Below, one piece after another: positions 15,547 to 23,859 of a stretch of DNA of 64,000 nt. The translations under genes were made by a program, and so were the position numbers. Source of the stretch: Opacimonas sp014872805 (GTDB lineage Bacteria > Pseudomonadota > Gammaproteobacteria > Enterobacterales > Alteromonadaceae). The stretch's first letter is position 1; the number at the start of each line of letters is the position of its first letter. The stretch is taken from NCBI GenBank assembly GCA_014872805.1, contig WKFN01000002.1, positions 101,565 to 165,564 on the forward strand, read 5' to 3'. The notes beneath the pieces were generated by a model, which worked only from the letters and a program-made list of their open reading frames with translations, was not told the DNA's origin and did no database searches.

Positions 15547-16773
15547 ATGATTAGTTCAGGTGCTATCGGTATGCCATTACATTTTGGTAAAGTCCCAGGC
15601 TTTCTCACTGAGAAAATGGGTGATATGGGTGAAGTCATTGCTGAGTCCATCATAGATAACTACGGTACAGGCGAGTTGTTATCTCGCATGTCAAACCCCA
15701 ACTGGTTTCAAGCATTCGGTGCAACGATGGGTATGCACTGGAATTCATCTGGAGTCACTGCGGTGGTACTCGGTGCCTTACAGCGCCGTTTGAATAAGCG
15801 CGCACAAGATTTGGGTGTGTATATTTTAGGTGGTAAGGGCAAACGCGGCTATGCCCTGCCGCACGCGGTGAATCAGATTGCGCATCGCCATAACCTTGAT
15901 GATAAAGCGCTAGTGAAGTCTGCACGCCTATGTGGTCGTATTGACAATAACGCCATTCAAGACGGTTTCAATCTCTATCAACAGTACTGTTTACTAGATA
16001 AAGACGGTAAATGGACAGCTATTACGCAGGGGATGAATAAATCAAATCGGCGAGCACGTCGTTATCACTGGCATTCTGATGCAGTGAAGTCATTCACATC
16101 ACCTCATACTGGTATTGTGGGTATTGAAGAACAATCCATTTTGAATCTGGTCGATGAAAATGCTCAAGACTTACAAAATAACATGGTGAAACTCACCAAA
16201 ACCCGTCCTAATGAGGTGATTGAGGCCTATCAGGAAGCCAATCTGCCAGACCGACATGATGTGCGAAAAGAAGATGTGAACCTTGCACGACTCGGCTCAG
16301 TGCTCGATTTAGCTTACAACCGCGACATTGAGAAATTCGAAGATTTAGTGGACATGCAAAACGTGGGGCCAAAGACACTCAAAGCGCTCGCGATGGCCAG
16401 TGAGGTTATACATGGCGATGCGACACGCTTTGACGACCCAGCTCGCTTCTCATTTGCTGTCGGTGGTAAGGATGGTCGTCCACACCCGATGGATACCAAA
16501 GCCATGGAAGAAACGGTCAATATGCTCGAAGAGTCGGTTGCAAAATCCAAACTCGGTGATAAAGACAAATCTTCTGCGATTAAGCGTCTTCACAAGGCAG
16601 CGGTTGAAGGTGAGACAAAAGGTGTGCCGTTAGATTTTCTTGGTGAGCTCATCGAGAATGAATGGAAAGACGCTGAAAATAATGGTGGTCATACGTTTAT
16701 GGGGAAAGTCGTCAAAGGCCTGACTCGCACACTTATGGATACACAAAATGGGCTTCTCTATGGCAAGAAGTAA
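15547..16773 (+). CDS. DUF763 protein
   Basis: The 408-residue protein matches DUF763 along its length: MPLHFGKVPGFLTEKM at the N-terminus, WFQAFGATMGMHWNSSGVTA, LGGKGKRGY, AIQDGFNLYQQYCLLDKDGKW, RRARRYHW and a helix-hairpin-helix-like VGPKTLKALAMASEVIHG near 274-290, then FSFAVGGKDGRPHPM. DUF763 is known mainly from archaea and thermophilic bacteria and has no assigned function. The HhH suggests DNA contact. GGAG lies before the ATG. The end overlaps the radical SAM gene by 26 bases, so they are co-expressed. Finding it in a gammaproteobacterial defence island is unusual. Confidence 0.88.
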   Translation: MISSGAIGMPLHFGKVPGFLTEKMGDMGEVIAESIIDNYGTGELLSRMSNPNWFQAFGATMGMHWNSSGVTAVVLGALQRRLNKRAQDLGVYILGGKGKRGYALPHAVNQIAHRHNLDDKALVKSARLCGRIDNNAIQDGFNLYQQYCLLDKDGKWTAITQGMNKSNRRARRYHWHSDAVKSFTSPHTGIVGIEEQSILNLVDENAQDLQNNMVKLTKTRPNEVIEAYQEANLPDRHDVRKEDVNLARLGSVLDLAYNRDIEKFEDLVDMQNVGPKTLKALAMASEVIHGDATRFDDPARFSFAVGGKDGRPHPMDTKAMEETVNMLEESVAKSKLGDKDKSSAIKRLHKAAVEGETKGVPLDFLGELIENEWKDAENNGGHTFMGKVVKGLTRTLMDTQNGLLYGKK

Positions 16774-17515
16774 GGGCTATGACCCCATTATCTTAGCGAA
16801 AAAAACAGAAGAGATTGTCGTAAAAGGCAATCAACGAAAATACGTACAGCTTGGTCGTCATTTACGTTTCTACGGTGGCACATCCAGTGCCACCGAAGTA
16901 GGCTGTAATCTGCGGTGTAAGTTCTGTTTTTCGCAAGAGCCCGTCTGGAAGCCTGCCTCTACAGGTAAATTTTTCTCACCTCAGGAAGTGTTTGATGGAC
17001 TGGTCAGTAACGCAAAAAAGCATGGGAATAAGATCATATCTGCATCTGCATCAGAAGGGACACTCGGTAGAGAGCATCTGTTTGAATTGCTTCGCTTAGT
17101 GGATGAAACAGATTATGTGTATGTGCTGGAAACAAACGGTATGACACTCGGCGCTGATGTGGAGTACTGTAAAGCGCTGGCGCAGTTTAAAAATCTGCAT
17201 GTTCGGGTATCGATTAAGGGCTGTAATGAGGAAGAATTTCATACGCTCACTGGAGCCCGAAAAGAAGCCTATGAACTACCTTATCAGGCATTAAAAAATC
17301 TAGTTGATGCAGGCGTCTCGGTAAACGCGTGTCTCATGGTGAGCTTTTCAGATGAAAATACGATGAAACAAGCCCGTGAGAAGCTTTTTAATACGCACCC
17401 TGGGCTACTCAAATCAGTGGAACTAGAGCGAATCAAACAGTTTCCTAGAGTGAGTGCACGATTAAATAAGAACAATCTCAAGGCCAATCAGCAAATCAGT
17501 TGTGTGAACATATAG
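16748..17515 (+). CDS. Radical SAM protein, partner of DUF763
   Basis: The 255-residue protein has a canonical 4Fe-4S motif CNLRCKFC (C53, C57, C60) and a SAM-site-like segment YVYVLETNGM (about 118-127). There is a C-terminal beta-alpha region with ISIKGCNEEEF-like and VNACLMVSFSD segments. Radical SAM enzymes cleave SAM to a deoxyadenosyl radical for modification of proteins, RNA or small molecules. It lacks an extra SPASM cluster, since only one further Cys is in the last residues. The start is 16748, or 16760 (MARSKG), both inside the DUF763 gene. Substrate unknown. Confidence 0.85.
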   Translation: MGFSMARSKGYDPIILAKKTEEIVVKGNQRKYVQLGRHLRFYGGTSSATEVGCNLRCKFCFSQEPVWKPASTGKFFSPQEVFDGLVSNAKKHGNKIISASASEGTLGREHLFELLRLVDETDYVYVLETNGMTLGADVEYCKALAQFKNLHVRVSIKGCNEEEFHTLTGARKEAYELPYQALKNLVDAGVSVNACLMVSFSDENTMKQAREKLFNTHPGLLKSVELERIKQFPRVSARLNKNNLKANQQISCVNI

Positions 17516-17527
17516 TAGGAATAAATC

Positions 17528-17758
17528 ATGATTTTTATATTAACAGTTGTCATTATGTGCGTGCGTTATATTAATGAAGTCGATGATGTCTTTAATTCAG
17601 AAGATGCACAAGAACGGCCTTGGGCATATGATCACACTGCTGCTATGGGCGCTGGATTCGGATTCATTTTTGTTTTATTCAAAAGTGTCTTTTATGGAGT
17701 AATTGCTGAAACTGGATTTTGGATTGTGATAATGAACTCTGTAGCACTTTTATCCTAA
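17528..17758 (+). CDS. Small membrane protein between radical SAM and retron
   Basis: The 76-residue protein has a hydrophobic N-terminus (MIFILTVVIMCVRY), an acidic middle (EVDDVFNSEDAQERP) and one or two C-terminal membrane helices (about 37-58 and 60-75). It is not recognised. It lies 12 bases after the radical SAM gene and about 40 bases before the retron RNA, so it could belong to either system, for example as a membrane effector. A Shine-Dalgarno AGGAA is present. Confidence 0.6.
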   Translation: MIFILTVVIMCVRYINEVDDVFNSEDAQERPWAYDHTAAMGAGFGFIFVLFKSVFYGVIAETGFWIVIMNSVALLS

Positions 17759-17800
17759 AAATAATGATTGATAAACAATTGTATTTAATATAATTTTTAA

Positions 17801-17951
17801 CATGTTGTAGCGGTACTTCGGTACAGAATAGTGATTCGCTATTCAAACTTATTAAGTGGGATTCGTTTCACTTAAATTCGAAAGAAGAAAACTTGGCTGA
17901 ACGCGGGCAGGGCCCAATTCAGCATAGTTTCCTCTTTCATTCAGTGCAACA
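17801..17951 (+). ncRNA. Retron msr-msd RNA
   Basis: Arm a1 TGTTGTA (17803-17809) can pair with a2 TGCAACA (17945-17951) and is followed by AGC, where G17810 fits the branching guanosine of the retron UAGC signature. Three msr hairpins follow. The first is GTAC-TTCG-GTAC (17813-17824). The second has stem GAATAGT/GCTATTC (17826-17844). The third has stem TTAAGTG/CACTTAA (17852-17875). Loops of the second and third both contain GATTCG. The msd is a long hairpin (17880-17938) with GGGC/GCCC at the tip. A reverse transcriptase gene follows at 18000. The fold was drawn by hand. Confidence 0.75.
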
Positions 17952-17954
17952 ATT

Positions 17955-17977
17955 GGGGGGCTTTTGCCCCCCTTTTT
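17955..17977 (+). terminator. Terminator between retron RNA and RT gene
   Basis: GGGGGGC (17955-17961), TTTT loop and GCCCCCC (17966-17972) form a perfect 7-bp stem followed by five T. It starts 4 bases after the a2 arm and so defines the 3' end of the msr-msd transcript. It would also limit read-through into the RT gene. Confidence 0.85.
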
Positions 17978-17999
17978 ACCAAAGGAATGAAACAGTTTT

Positions 18000-19409
18000 A
18001 TGATTTTCATTAAACTATTACTATTACCATTTTACTTAATATTTGGAGTATTAAGGAATATTTTAAGTGAAGGCGGGCATCCTTTTGATGGCGCTTACAA
18101 TGACATGGTCGCAAGACAAAACGAAGAACACCGTAAAAATTTAAAGGAAAGATCAGATAAAATAAAAAAAGCTATAAACGAAATTGAAAAAAAATCGAAG
18201 GAAGAGCCTTTATGGAAGTTGTCTAAATTAACAAAAATAAGTATTGAAGAGCTAAAACATACCACGGGAACATATCGCAAAGTCAATGTTAAAAAGAAAA
18301 CTGGCGGTTACAGAGAACTACAAATCCCTAATGATCAACTAAAGCAAGTTCAAAAAAAGCTTGCCAAGTTCATAAACTCACAGTTTAAAAATGATATCTC
18401 CCCTTTCTGTCACTCTTATCGTAACAATCGAGGCATCATATCGAATTCATTGCCACATTTGAATTGTAAAGTATTAGTAAAACTCGATGTGAAAGATTAC
18501 TTTCAAAATATTACCTTCGAACAGGTGATGCGAGAGTTAGATTTGGGTTTTGAATCAATACAGTTTCATCCTCAATCAAATTTTATTCGACATAATGTTT
18601 CAGAGCCTGATTCTAGAATCTCTAGTTATTTAGCATCTGAAGAAGCCCAAGAGATACTCAAAAAACTCGTTTATTCTGAACAAGGCCTACCACAAGGTGC
18701 ACCCACGAGTCCTGTCATATCAAACCTTGTTCTGTCTGATTTTGACAAGGAAGTTTATGCATTGGTCACTTCATTAAACGGAGCTTATACACGTTACTCA
18801 GATGACATCACTATTTCATTTAAAGAAGATTCGTCGCAAAAGATCGCTCAAGTCATAAAATTCGTTGAGGCTAAACTCGCTGAAAATGGGTTTAAACTCA
18901 ATAAGAAAAAAGGCAAAATCAATGTACTTCGTCCCCATCAAGCCCAGCGTATTTGTGGGGTAACAATCAATTCAGGTAAACCGACCATTTCGCGAAAACA
19001 GCGTCGTTTAATTCGTGCAGCAGAGCACAACGCTAAACAAGGCAAACCGACAACCTTTACCGAAGACCAAATTAAAGGTCATGAATCGTTTCAAAAATAT
19101 ATTAAAGAACACGGTGAGCTATTAGCTGGTAATGAAAGGATTCAATACTTAAAAACGAAAGTGATTTCTGCCAGAGGTTGCAAAGTCGATAAAAACTTTG
19201 TGATCTTAAAGGGCAGCCAGTTTGATATTTCAAAGTTTGATGAAGCCAAAGAAGAGTTTCAAACTCTGTTTAATCAGCTTAAACAAGAGGGTGTTATTGT
19301 GTTGAAGCAAAATGTTGCAAGATTTAAACGAAATCATCAATTTAAAAGCAAAACTTTAGCCACATCGTTATTGCACCTGCGAAATGTAAGATCTTCTAAA
19401 TGGGTTTAA
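18000..19409 (+). CDS. Retron-type reverse transcriptase with N-terminal membrane segment
   Basis: The 469-residue RT has KLDVKDYFQNITFEQV, GLPQGAPTSPVISNLVLSDFD and the catalytic YSDD (Y266-D269), followed by a VTINSGKPTISRKQRRLIRAAEHN segment that fits the retron thumb. It reverse-transcribes part of the adjacent RNA into msDNA. It is longer than simple retron RTs (about 310-330). It starts with a hydrophobic segment (about 3-22, FIKLLLLPFYLIFGVLRNIL) and charged helix to about 75, and ends with about 100 extra residues after the thumb. No separate effector follows, so the effector may be fused or be the 76-residue protein upstream. AAAGGA lies 11 bases before ATG. Confidence 0.88.
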   Translation: MIFIKLLLLPFYLIFGVLRNILSEGGHPFDGAYNDMVARQNEEHRKNLKERSDKIKKAINEIEKKSKEEPLWKLSKLTKISIEELKHTTGTYRKVNVKKKTGGYRELQIPNDQLKQVQKKLAKFINSQFKNDISPFCHSYRNNRGIISNSLPHLNCKVLVKLDVKDYFQNITFEQVMRELDLGFESIQFHPQSNFIRHNVSEPDSRISSYLASEEAQEILKKLVYSEQGLPQGAPTSPVISNLVLSDFDKEVYALVTSLNGAYTRYSDDITISFKEDSSQKIAQVIKFVEAKLAENGFKLNKKKGKINVLRPHQAQRICGVTINSGKPTISRKQRRLIRAAEHNAKQGKPTTFTEDQIKGHESFQKYIKEHGELLAGNERIQYLKTKVISARGCKVDKNFVILKGSQFDISKFDEAKEEFQTLFNQLKQEGVIVLKQNVARFKRNHQFKSKTLATSLLHLRNVRSSKWV

Positions 19410-19475
19410 ATATTACGTAGGTTTGAGCAGTGCAGGTATTGAGTCCTGTATAAAAAATATAACTGCTGTTTACAG

Positions 19476-19498
19476 AATCTAAGAAATTTTCTTAGATT
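19476..19498. terminator. Terminator after retron RT
   Basis: An 11-bp perfect palindromic stem (19476-19486 with 19488-19498, arm AATCTAAGAAA) is followed by a T-rich stretch (ATTATTTTTAT). It separates the retron from the Zorya operon. Confidence 0.7.
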
Positions 19499-19519
19499 AT
19501 TATTTTTATAAAACGGTAT

Positions 19520-19536
19520 ATTGTTAAGTTAACAAT
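19520..19536. promoter_or_regulatory. Palindrome just upstream of zorA
   Basis: ATTGTTAA-G-TTAACAAT is a perfect inverted repeat ending 5 bases before the zorA start codon. It could be an operator or could shape translation initiation. Confidence 0.35.
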
Positions 19537-19541
19537 GGTAT

Positions 19542-21620
19542 ATGAGTAGTCCTATGGAAAACGTTTCTCTCGCTTGGCTAATACCCGATTTTTCTCAAGG
19601 TATTTTTTCTTTAAAGAATACCGTCTCCATCAGTAATAGTTTTATTGTCATTCTCGTTATCATTTTCGTTTTTGCTGCCATTTATTTTGTTATTAATTAT
19701 TTTAACGCCAGCGCTAGAATGTCATGGCTTTCAAAGCTTGTGGATGGTGTCACAAGAGAAAATGTCATTGAAAAAAGAGCTGAGCTAAAAGAAAAAGCCA
19801 TGTCTCGCATTCAGAAAGACAAGATCATGGGGCATCTATGGCTTGAGTTTGATGAAACACTTGTCATGGTTAGCCATAATAATGCTAAAGAGCTTCGAAA
19901 CACTTTCGATTTTGGCCATTTTTTTAATGCTCATTCTGTTGCGCGCAATGTTACAGAAAACAGATTAGTTGCTGCTGTCCCCGCTTTTTTAACTGCAATC
20001 GGCGTAATCGGTACATTTGTGGGTTTACAAATTGGTTTAACTGAGTTGAATTTAAGTGGTGATGTCGATGAGCTAAAAAACGGTATTGCAGGCGTCGTAA
20101 ATGGGGCAAAGATTGCCTTTGTGACATCCATCTGTGGTATTGCTTTAAGTGTCCTGTTTAACTTCTTTGAAAAGTTATTAGAGCAGCGCATCTATGCCAA
20201 ACTCAGTAAAATTGAAGCTGCGGTTGATTGGATATTCCCGCGCATCCGTCCTGAAGAGCAGCTGCATGAAATTGCCGAACATACCCAGCAATCTCGAGAG
20301 TCATTGCAAGGTTTAGCAGAGAAGATTGGTACAGAGCTACAAAAAAGCATGGTCACTGCGACTGATTCTATTAGGCAAGGACTAGAAGATTCGCTTAACA
20401 GTATTATGGCACCTGCCATTAATAAATTGGTTCAGCAAACATCTGATGGCAATCAGCAAGCATTAGAGAGCCTGCTAGATAACTTTATGGAAAAATTTGG
20501 TGAACGAGGCGAGTCTCAACGTAACCTTATGGAAAATGCCTCAGAGCGAATGAACGCATCCATTGATAGCATGAATTCTTCCCTAGCCAGTTTCATTAGC
20601 CAAATGCAAAGTCAACAACAAGCGGCAGTTGAGCGAGAACAAGCTTTTAGTCAGGGTTTCGATAGCAAACTCAATGGCATGTTAGGGAGCATTCAGCAAG
20701 CGATGGAGCAAAATCATGCTTCCACTAATTCGTTTGTGGAGAACATCAAATCACAAATCAACGCCCAGCAAGAAGAAGCGAAAAAACGCGAGGAAGCTTT
20801 CTCTGAAGGCTTTGAGACTAAATTGAGCTCATTGCTAGAGCACCTTGATGCGGCCGCAGATAAAAATAATGCATCAACTAATGCCTTTGTTGAAAATCTT
20901 CAAAAACAACTCCAAGCGCAAGAGCAAGCCTCCCTCGGTCATGCCAATGAACTGCGTAATATCATTAACTCTCAATCAACCAATATGCAGTCCACCGTTG
21001 ATGCCATCATGGATAGCGTGAAACAAGGCGTTCAGGGTATTCAGAGCGAGTTAGACCAAATCATTGAGCAAAACAAAGACCTTCAGGCGACCTTTACGAC
21101 CGCGATTGCCACCAATGCTAAAGCCTCTGAAGGCATGGCTAAGTCGGCAACTAGCTTAGAAGTCGCAGCCTCTCGCATCGATGATTTTGCAACGCGAATG
21201 GATAAAACCTCAGAAACCTTAGTTGGTTCGATTGATGCGTTTGTTGAAAAATCCGATGCGATGACCACGTTTAATCAGCAAACCTTCGAAAACGTCAAAG
21301 CTAAACACGAGATGCTTCTTTTGGAAGTAGAAAAGTTCGAAGGAATATCCAGTAAAATTGATGGTTTATTCGGGCAAGCCAATCAAGTCTTCTCCAAACT
21401 CTCTGAAGAACAACAAGCGTTTTTACGCTCTCAGAAACAGCATATTGATGAGCTAACTGCTCAGATGCAACAGCATATGCAAGCTTACGCTCAGAAAACC
21501 AATGAAAATGTTAAACTGCAAATGGATGAATGGGGTAAATCGACCCAAGAGTTCAGTAATAAACTTACTCAAGCATTTAATACAATGCAAAGCATTTTAG
21601 ATGATATGCAGGGTGAATAA
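19542..21620 (+). CDS. zorA: Zorya anti-phage protein ZorA (MotA/TolQ/ExbB-like, coiled-coil tail)
   Basis: The 692-residue protein has a first membrane helix at about 30-52 and two more near 143-166 (VPAFLTAIGVIGTFVGLQIGL) and 184-206 (AKIAFVTSICGIALSVLFNFF) in a MotA/ExbB domain. A very long helical tail rich in Q, E and A with repeated FVENI/FVENLQ segments follows. In type I Zorya, ZorA and ZorB form a proton-driven inner-membrane motor whose tail transmits a phage-invasion signal inward. The TAATG stop/start overlap couples zorA to zorB. Length and tail fit type I. Confidence 0.92.
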   Translation: MSSPMENVSLAWLIPDFSQGIFSLKNTVSISNSFIVILVIIFVFAAIYFVINYFNASARMSWLSKLVDGVTRENVIEKRAELKEKAMSRIQKDKIMGHLWLEFDETLVMVSHNNAKELRNTFDFGHFFNAHSVARNVTENRLVAAVPAFLTAIGVIGTFVGLQIGLTELNLSGDVDELKNGIAGVVNGAKIAFVTSICGIALSVLFNFFEKLLEQRIYAKLSKIEAAVDWIFPRIRPEEQLHEIAEHTQQSRESLQGLAEKIGTELQKSMVTATDSIRQGLEDSLNSIMAPAINKLVQQTSDGNQQALESLLDNFMEKFGERGESQRNLMENASERMNASIDSMNSSLASFISQMQSQQQAAVEREQAFSQGFDSKLNGMLGSIQQAMEQNHASTNSFVENIKSQINAQQEEAKKREEAFSEGFETKLSSLLEHLDAAADKNNASTNAFVENLQKQLQAQEQASLGHANELRNIINSQSTNMQSTVDAIMDSVKQGVQGIQSELDQIIEQNKDLQATFTTAIATNAKASEGMAKSATSLEVAASRIDDFATRMDKTSETLVGSIDAFVEKSDAMTTFNQQTFENVKAKHEMLLLEVEKFEGISSKIDGLFGQANQVFSKLSEEQQAFLRSQKQHIDELTAQMQQHMQAYAQKTNENVKLQMDEWGKSTQEFSNKLTQAFNTMQSILDDMQGE

Positions 21621-22381
21621 TGCTGGGACAAACTCGCCAACGAATTAAAACAATTAGTGATGATAATCCTTATTGGATCTCGTTCTCTGATTTGATGACA
21701 GGTTTACTTGTTATCTTCATTTTGGCTGCGGTGTCTTTGATTATTGAGCTTACGCAGAAAACTGAGAACATTGACGAAAGCATTCAAGAGCTTAAAAAAG
21801 CAGAAAAAGATCGCAATGATGTCATCCAAGAAATCAAAGAAGAACTCGCTAAAAAAGGCATAATTGTATTGGTTGCGGATAATGATACAGTCATTCGTAT
21901 TCCTGAAAGTACTTTGACCTTTGGCTCAGGACAAGATGAATTACCAGGGGATGCTGAAATCATTAGCAACGTCAGAGCGATTGGAGAAATCCTTTACAGC
22001 GCCCTTACCCGTTTTGACCGCTTAGCATCGTTTGACACGATTTTTATTGAAGGCCATACCGATAGTGATAATTTTTGGCAACGCAAAGGTAACTGGGGAC
22101 TATCATCTGATAGAGCGATTTCTGTGTGGAATGCATGGACAGATAAAGAATTAGGCCAGCCTGGTCTATTAGAGCTCACCAACGAAATGGGACAAAAGTT
22201 ATTTTCGGTGAGTGGTTATGCTTCAACTCGTCGTGTCAATACGATTGAAGCCACGCCCGAAGATAAAGCGCAAAACCGCCGTATCGATATTCGCTTTACG
22301 GTTAAGCGTCCATCAATCGAAAACTATGAAGCGATCAAAGCGATTGGTACAACCCGAGGCGCAGAAGATAATACCCCATGA
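21620..22381 (+). CDS. zorB: Zorya protein ZorB (MotB/OmpA-like)
   Basis: The 253-residue protein has a short cytoplasmic N-terminus, a single membrane helix (about 25-43, LMTGLLVIFILAAVSLII) preceded by a proton-path candidate Asp24 in SFSDLMTG, and a periplasmic OmpA/MotB peptidoglycan-binding domain (FIEGHTDSDNFWQRKGNWGLSS, then ISVWNAW). It is the stator-type partner of ZorA. Its end overlaps zorC (ATGA). Confidence 0.92.
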   Translation: MLGQTRQRIKTISDDNPYWISFSDLMTGLLVIFILAAVSLIIELTQKTENIDESIQELKKAEKDRNDVIQEIKEELAKKGIIVLVADNDTVIRIPESTLTFGSGQDELPGDAEIISNVRAIGEILYSALTRFDRLASFDTIFIEGHTDSDNFWQRKGNWGLSSDRAISVWNAWTDKELGQPGLLELTNEMGQKLFSVSGYASTRRVNTIEATPEDKAQNRRIDIRFTVKRPSIENYEAIKAIGTTRGAEDNTP

Positions 22382-23826
22382 GTTATAAACCGCTACCTAC
22401 TCTATCGCTGGATCATTTCTTTTCGCCATATGAAAAGTCCATGACGGCTTTGATTAAGACATTAGATAAATCAGCCAATGCAGGATTAGCTAATGACTCT
22501 CGAGTACAGCGCGCAATTGGTAATATTCGCTACAACTTAATTTATAACCGCCCAATTATCGATGACATCAAAACCAAATATGATATTCGTGCATTAGCGA
22601 TAGTATTAGCTGAGGAAGATGTGCGGAAGAATTTCGCCTTCACCAGAGAGCTGGCAGATAAGATTGATCGCATTAGACCTAAAACCTCGGTGGTGCTGTA
22701 CTTCGCTATTTTTGATTTCGTATTTAATGAATTTGATAAAGCCAAGGTCATTGAATATCCGCTTTACTGGCTTAAAGAAAAACGCAAAGAGCGAAACGAG
22801 CAAGGTGTTCATGATGAACAGGTGTTCGATTTAGATGGCCCCAAGTGGCTTGCCGAGCAAGCGGTAGCTGAAAAGAAACCAATGACAGAATTAGCTAACG
22901 AAGTCGGTTTAGGCTATGTCAATGCTGGACGGTATATGCAACTTGCTAAGCAGCATTACTACATTAACCAACTTAAAGAAATTCCAGTCAATGAGCCTCA
23001 TCCTATCTTGAAGGAAGTCAGTTCTCTTGACGTGTTTGAGTCGCTTTATGACAAAGAATTTTTGATGGGGCATAAAATCATGGAGATTTTGATTGAGCGT
23101 GCGCCTGAGAAAAACATCCATTCTGATTGGTTAAACGTTATCTTAGGTAATGCAGGCGATCCGCGTATTCCTCAATCTCATCCTAGATTCAAAAAATGGT
23201 GGCAGTATTTATCTGAAAACCATGTAAGGAAAGTTCGAGGCTGGCTGTCATCTTTAGACTTAAAGTTATTTCTTGAAGCGATTGCAAACTATGCGCAATA
23301 TAGTCGTGATGACGAACTCATGCGGATGTATCCCTCGCGTAAAGCTTTTTTGGAAGGTCTATTTGACCAAGAGATAATTTTAGAAACACGTTTATTTGTA
23401 AGCGAAAATGCTGATCAGTATCTTAAAGAAAATTATAAACCATCAGAGTTACCAGCTTATGAAGTGTTGAAAGGAAGTGGCGATAATAAGCACAAATCGC
23501 TTATTTATCTTAAGCTAACGAATGGAGAGATGATCGAGGGTTCACACTCATGTTATTTGCGAATATTCTCTCGATTTACTAGACAAGTTCCCGCCATAGA
23601 TTATAACAATAAACGATTCACTTACTACACACTCACTTCACAAATGGATAGGCTTGTAGAAAACATGGCTTTACCTATTAGACATAAAATTACTCATAAC
23701 CCAGAGCTGGGCTGGCAGCGCAAAGCCATACTTGCGTTGAAAGACCTTGGTATCCGAGTGCACCCAGAAGATGTCCTTACTAATAAAGCTCAAAAAATAT
23801 TTAAACGAAAATATGGTGTGATGTAA
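22378..23826 (+). CDS. zorC: Zorya protein ZorC (EH_Signature family)
   Basis: The 482-residue cytosolic protein lies between zorB and zorD in the standard order. It has the C-terminal EH-signature-like region (RGWLSSLDLKLFLEAIANYA, then WQRKAILALKDLGIRVHPED). ZorC is a cytosolic effector component of type I Zorya that works with ZorD after the motor is triggered. I assign it by position and overall character rather than by a single diagnostic motif. Confidence 0.85.
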   Translation: MSYKPLPTLSLDHFFSPYEKSMTALIKTLDKSANAGLANDSRVQRAIGNIRYNLIYNRPIIDDIKTKYDIRALAIVLAEEDVRKNFAFTRELADKIDRIRPKTSVVLYFAIFDFVFNEFDKAKVIEYPLYWLKEKRKERNEQGVHDEQVFDLDGPKWLAEQAVAEKKPMTELANEVGLGYVNAGRYMQLAKQHYYINQLKEIPVNEPHPILKEVSSLDVFESLYDKEFLMGHKIMEILIERAPEKNIHSDWLNVILGNAGDPRIPQSHPRFKKWWQYLSENHVRKVRGWLSSLDLKLFLEAIANYAQYSRDDELMRMYPSRKAFLEGLFDQEIILETRLFVSENADQYLKENYKPSELPAYEVLKGSGDNKHKSLIYLKLTNGEMIEGSHSCYLRIFSRFTRQVPAIDYNNKRFTYYTLTSQMDRLVENMALPIRHKITHNPELGWQRKAILALKDLGIRVHPEDVLTNKAQKIFKRKYGVM

Positions 23827-23859
23827 CACCCGTTTTGTAATCACAAAGGAATTGACTCC

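Noticed and set aside
17774..17955. CAATTGT/ACAATTG pairing (17776-17782 with 17949-17955) as the retron a1/a2 arms
   Set aside because: It is a perfect 7-bp match, but it is 28 bases away from the AGC branching motif, whereas the TGTTGTA/TGCAACA pair lies directly against it.
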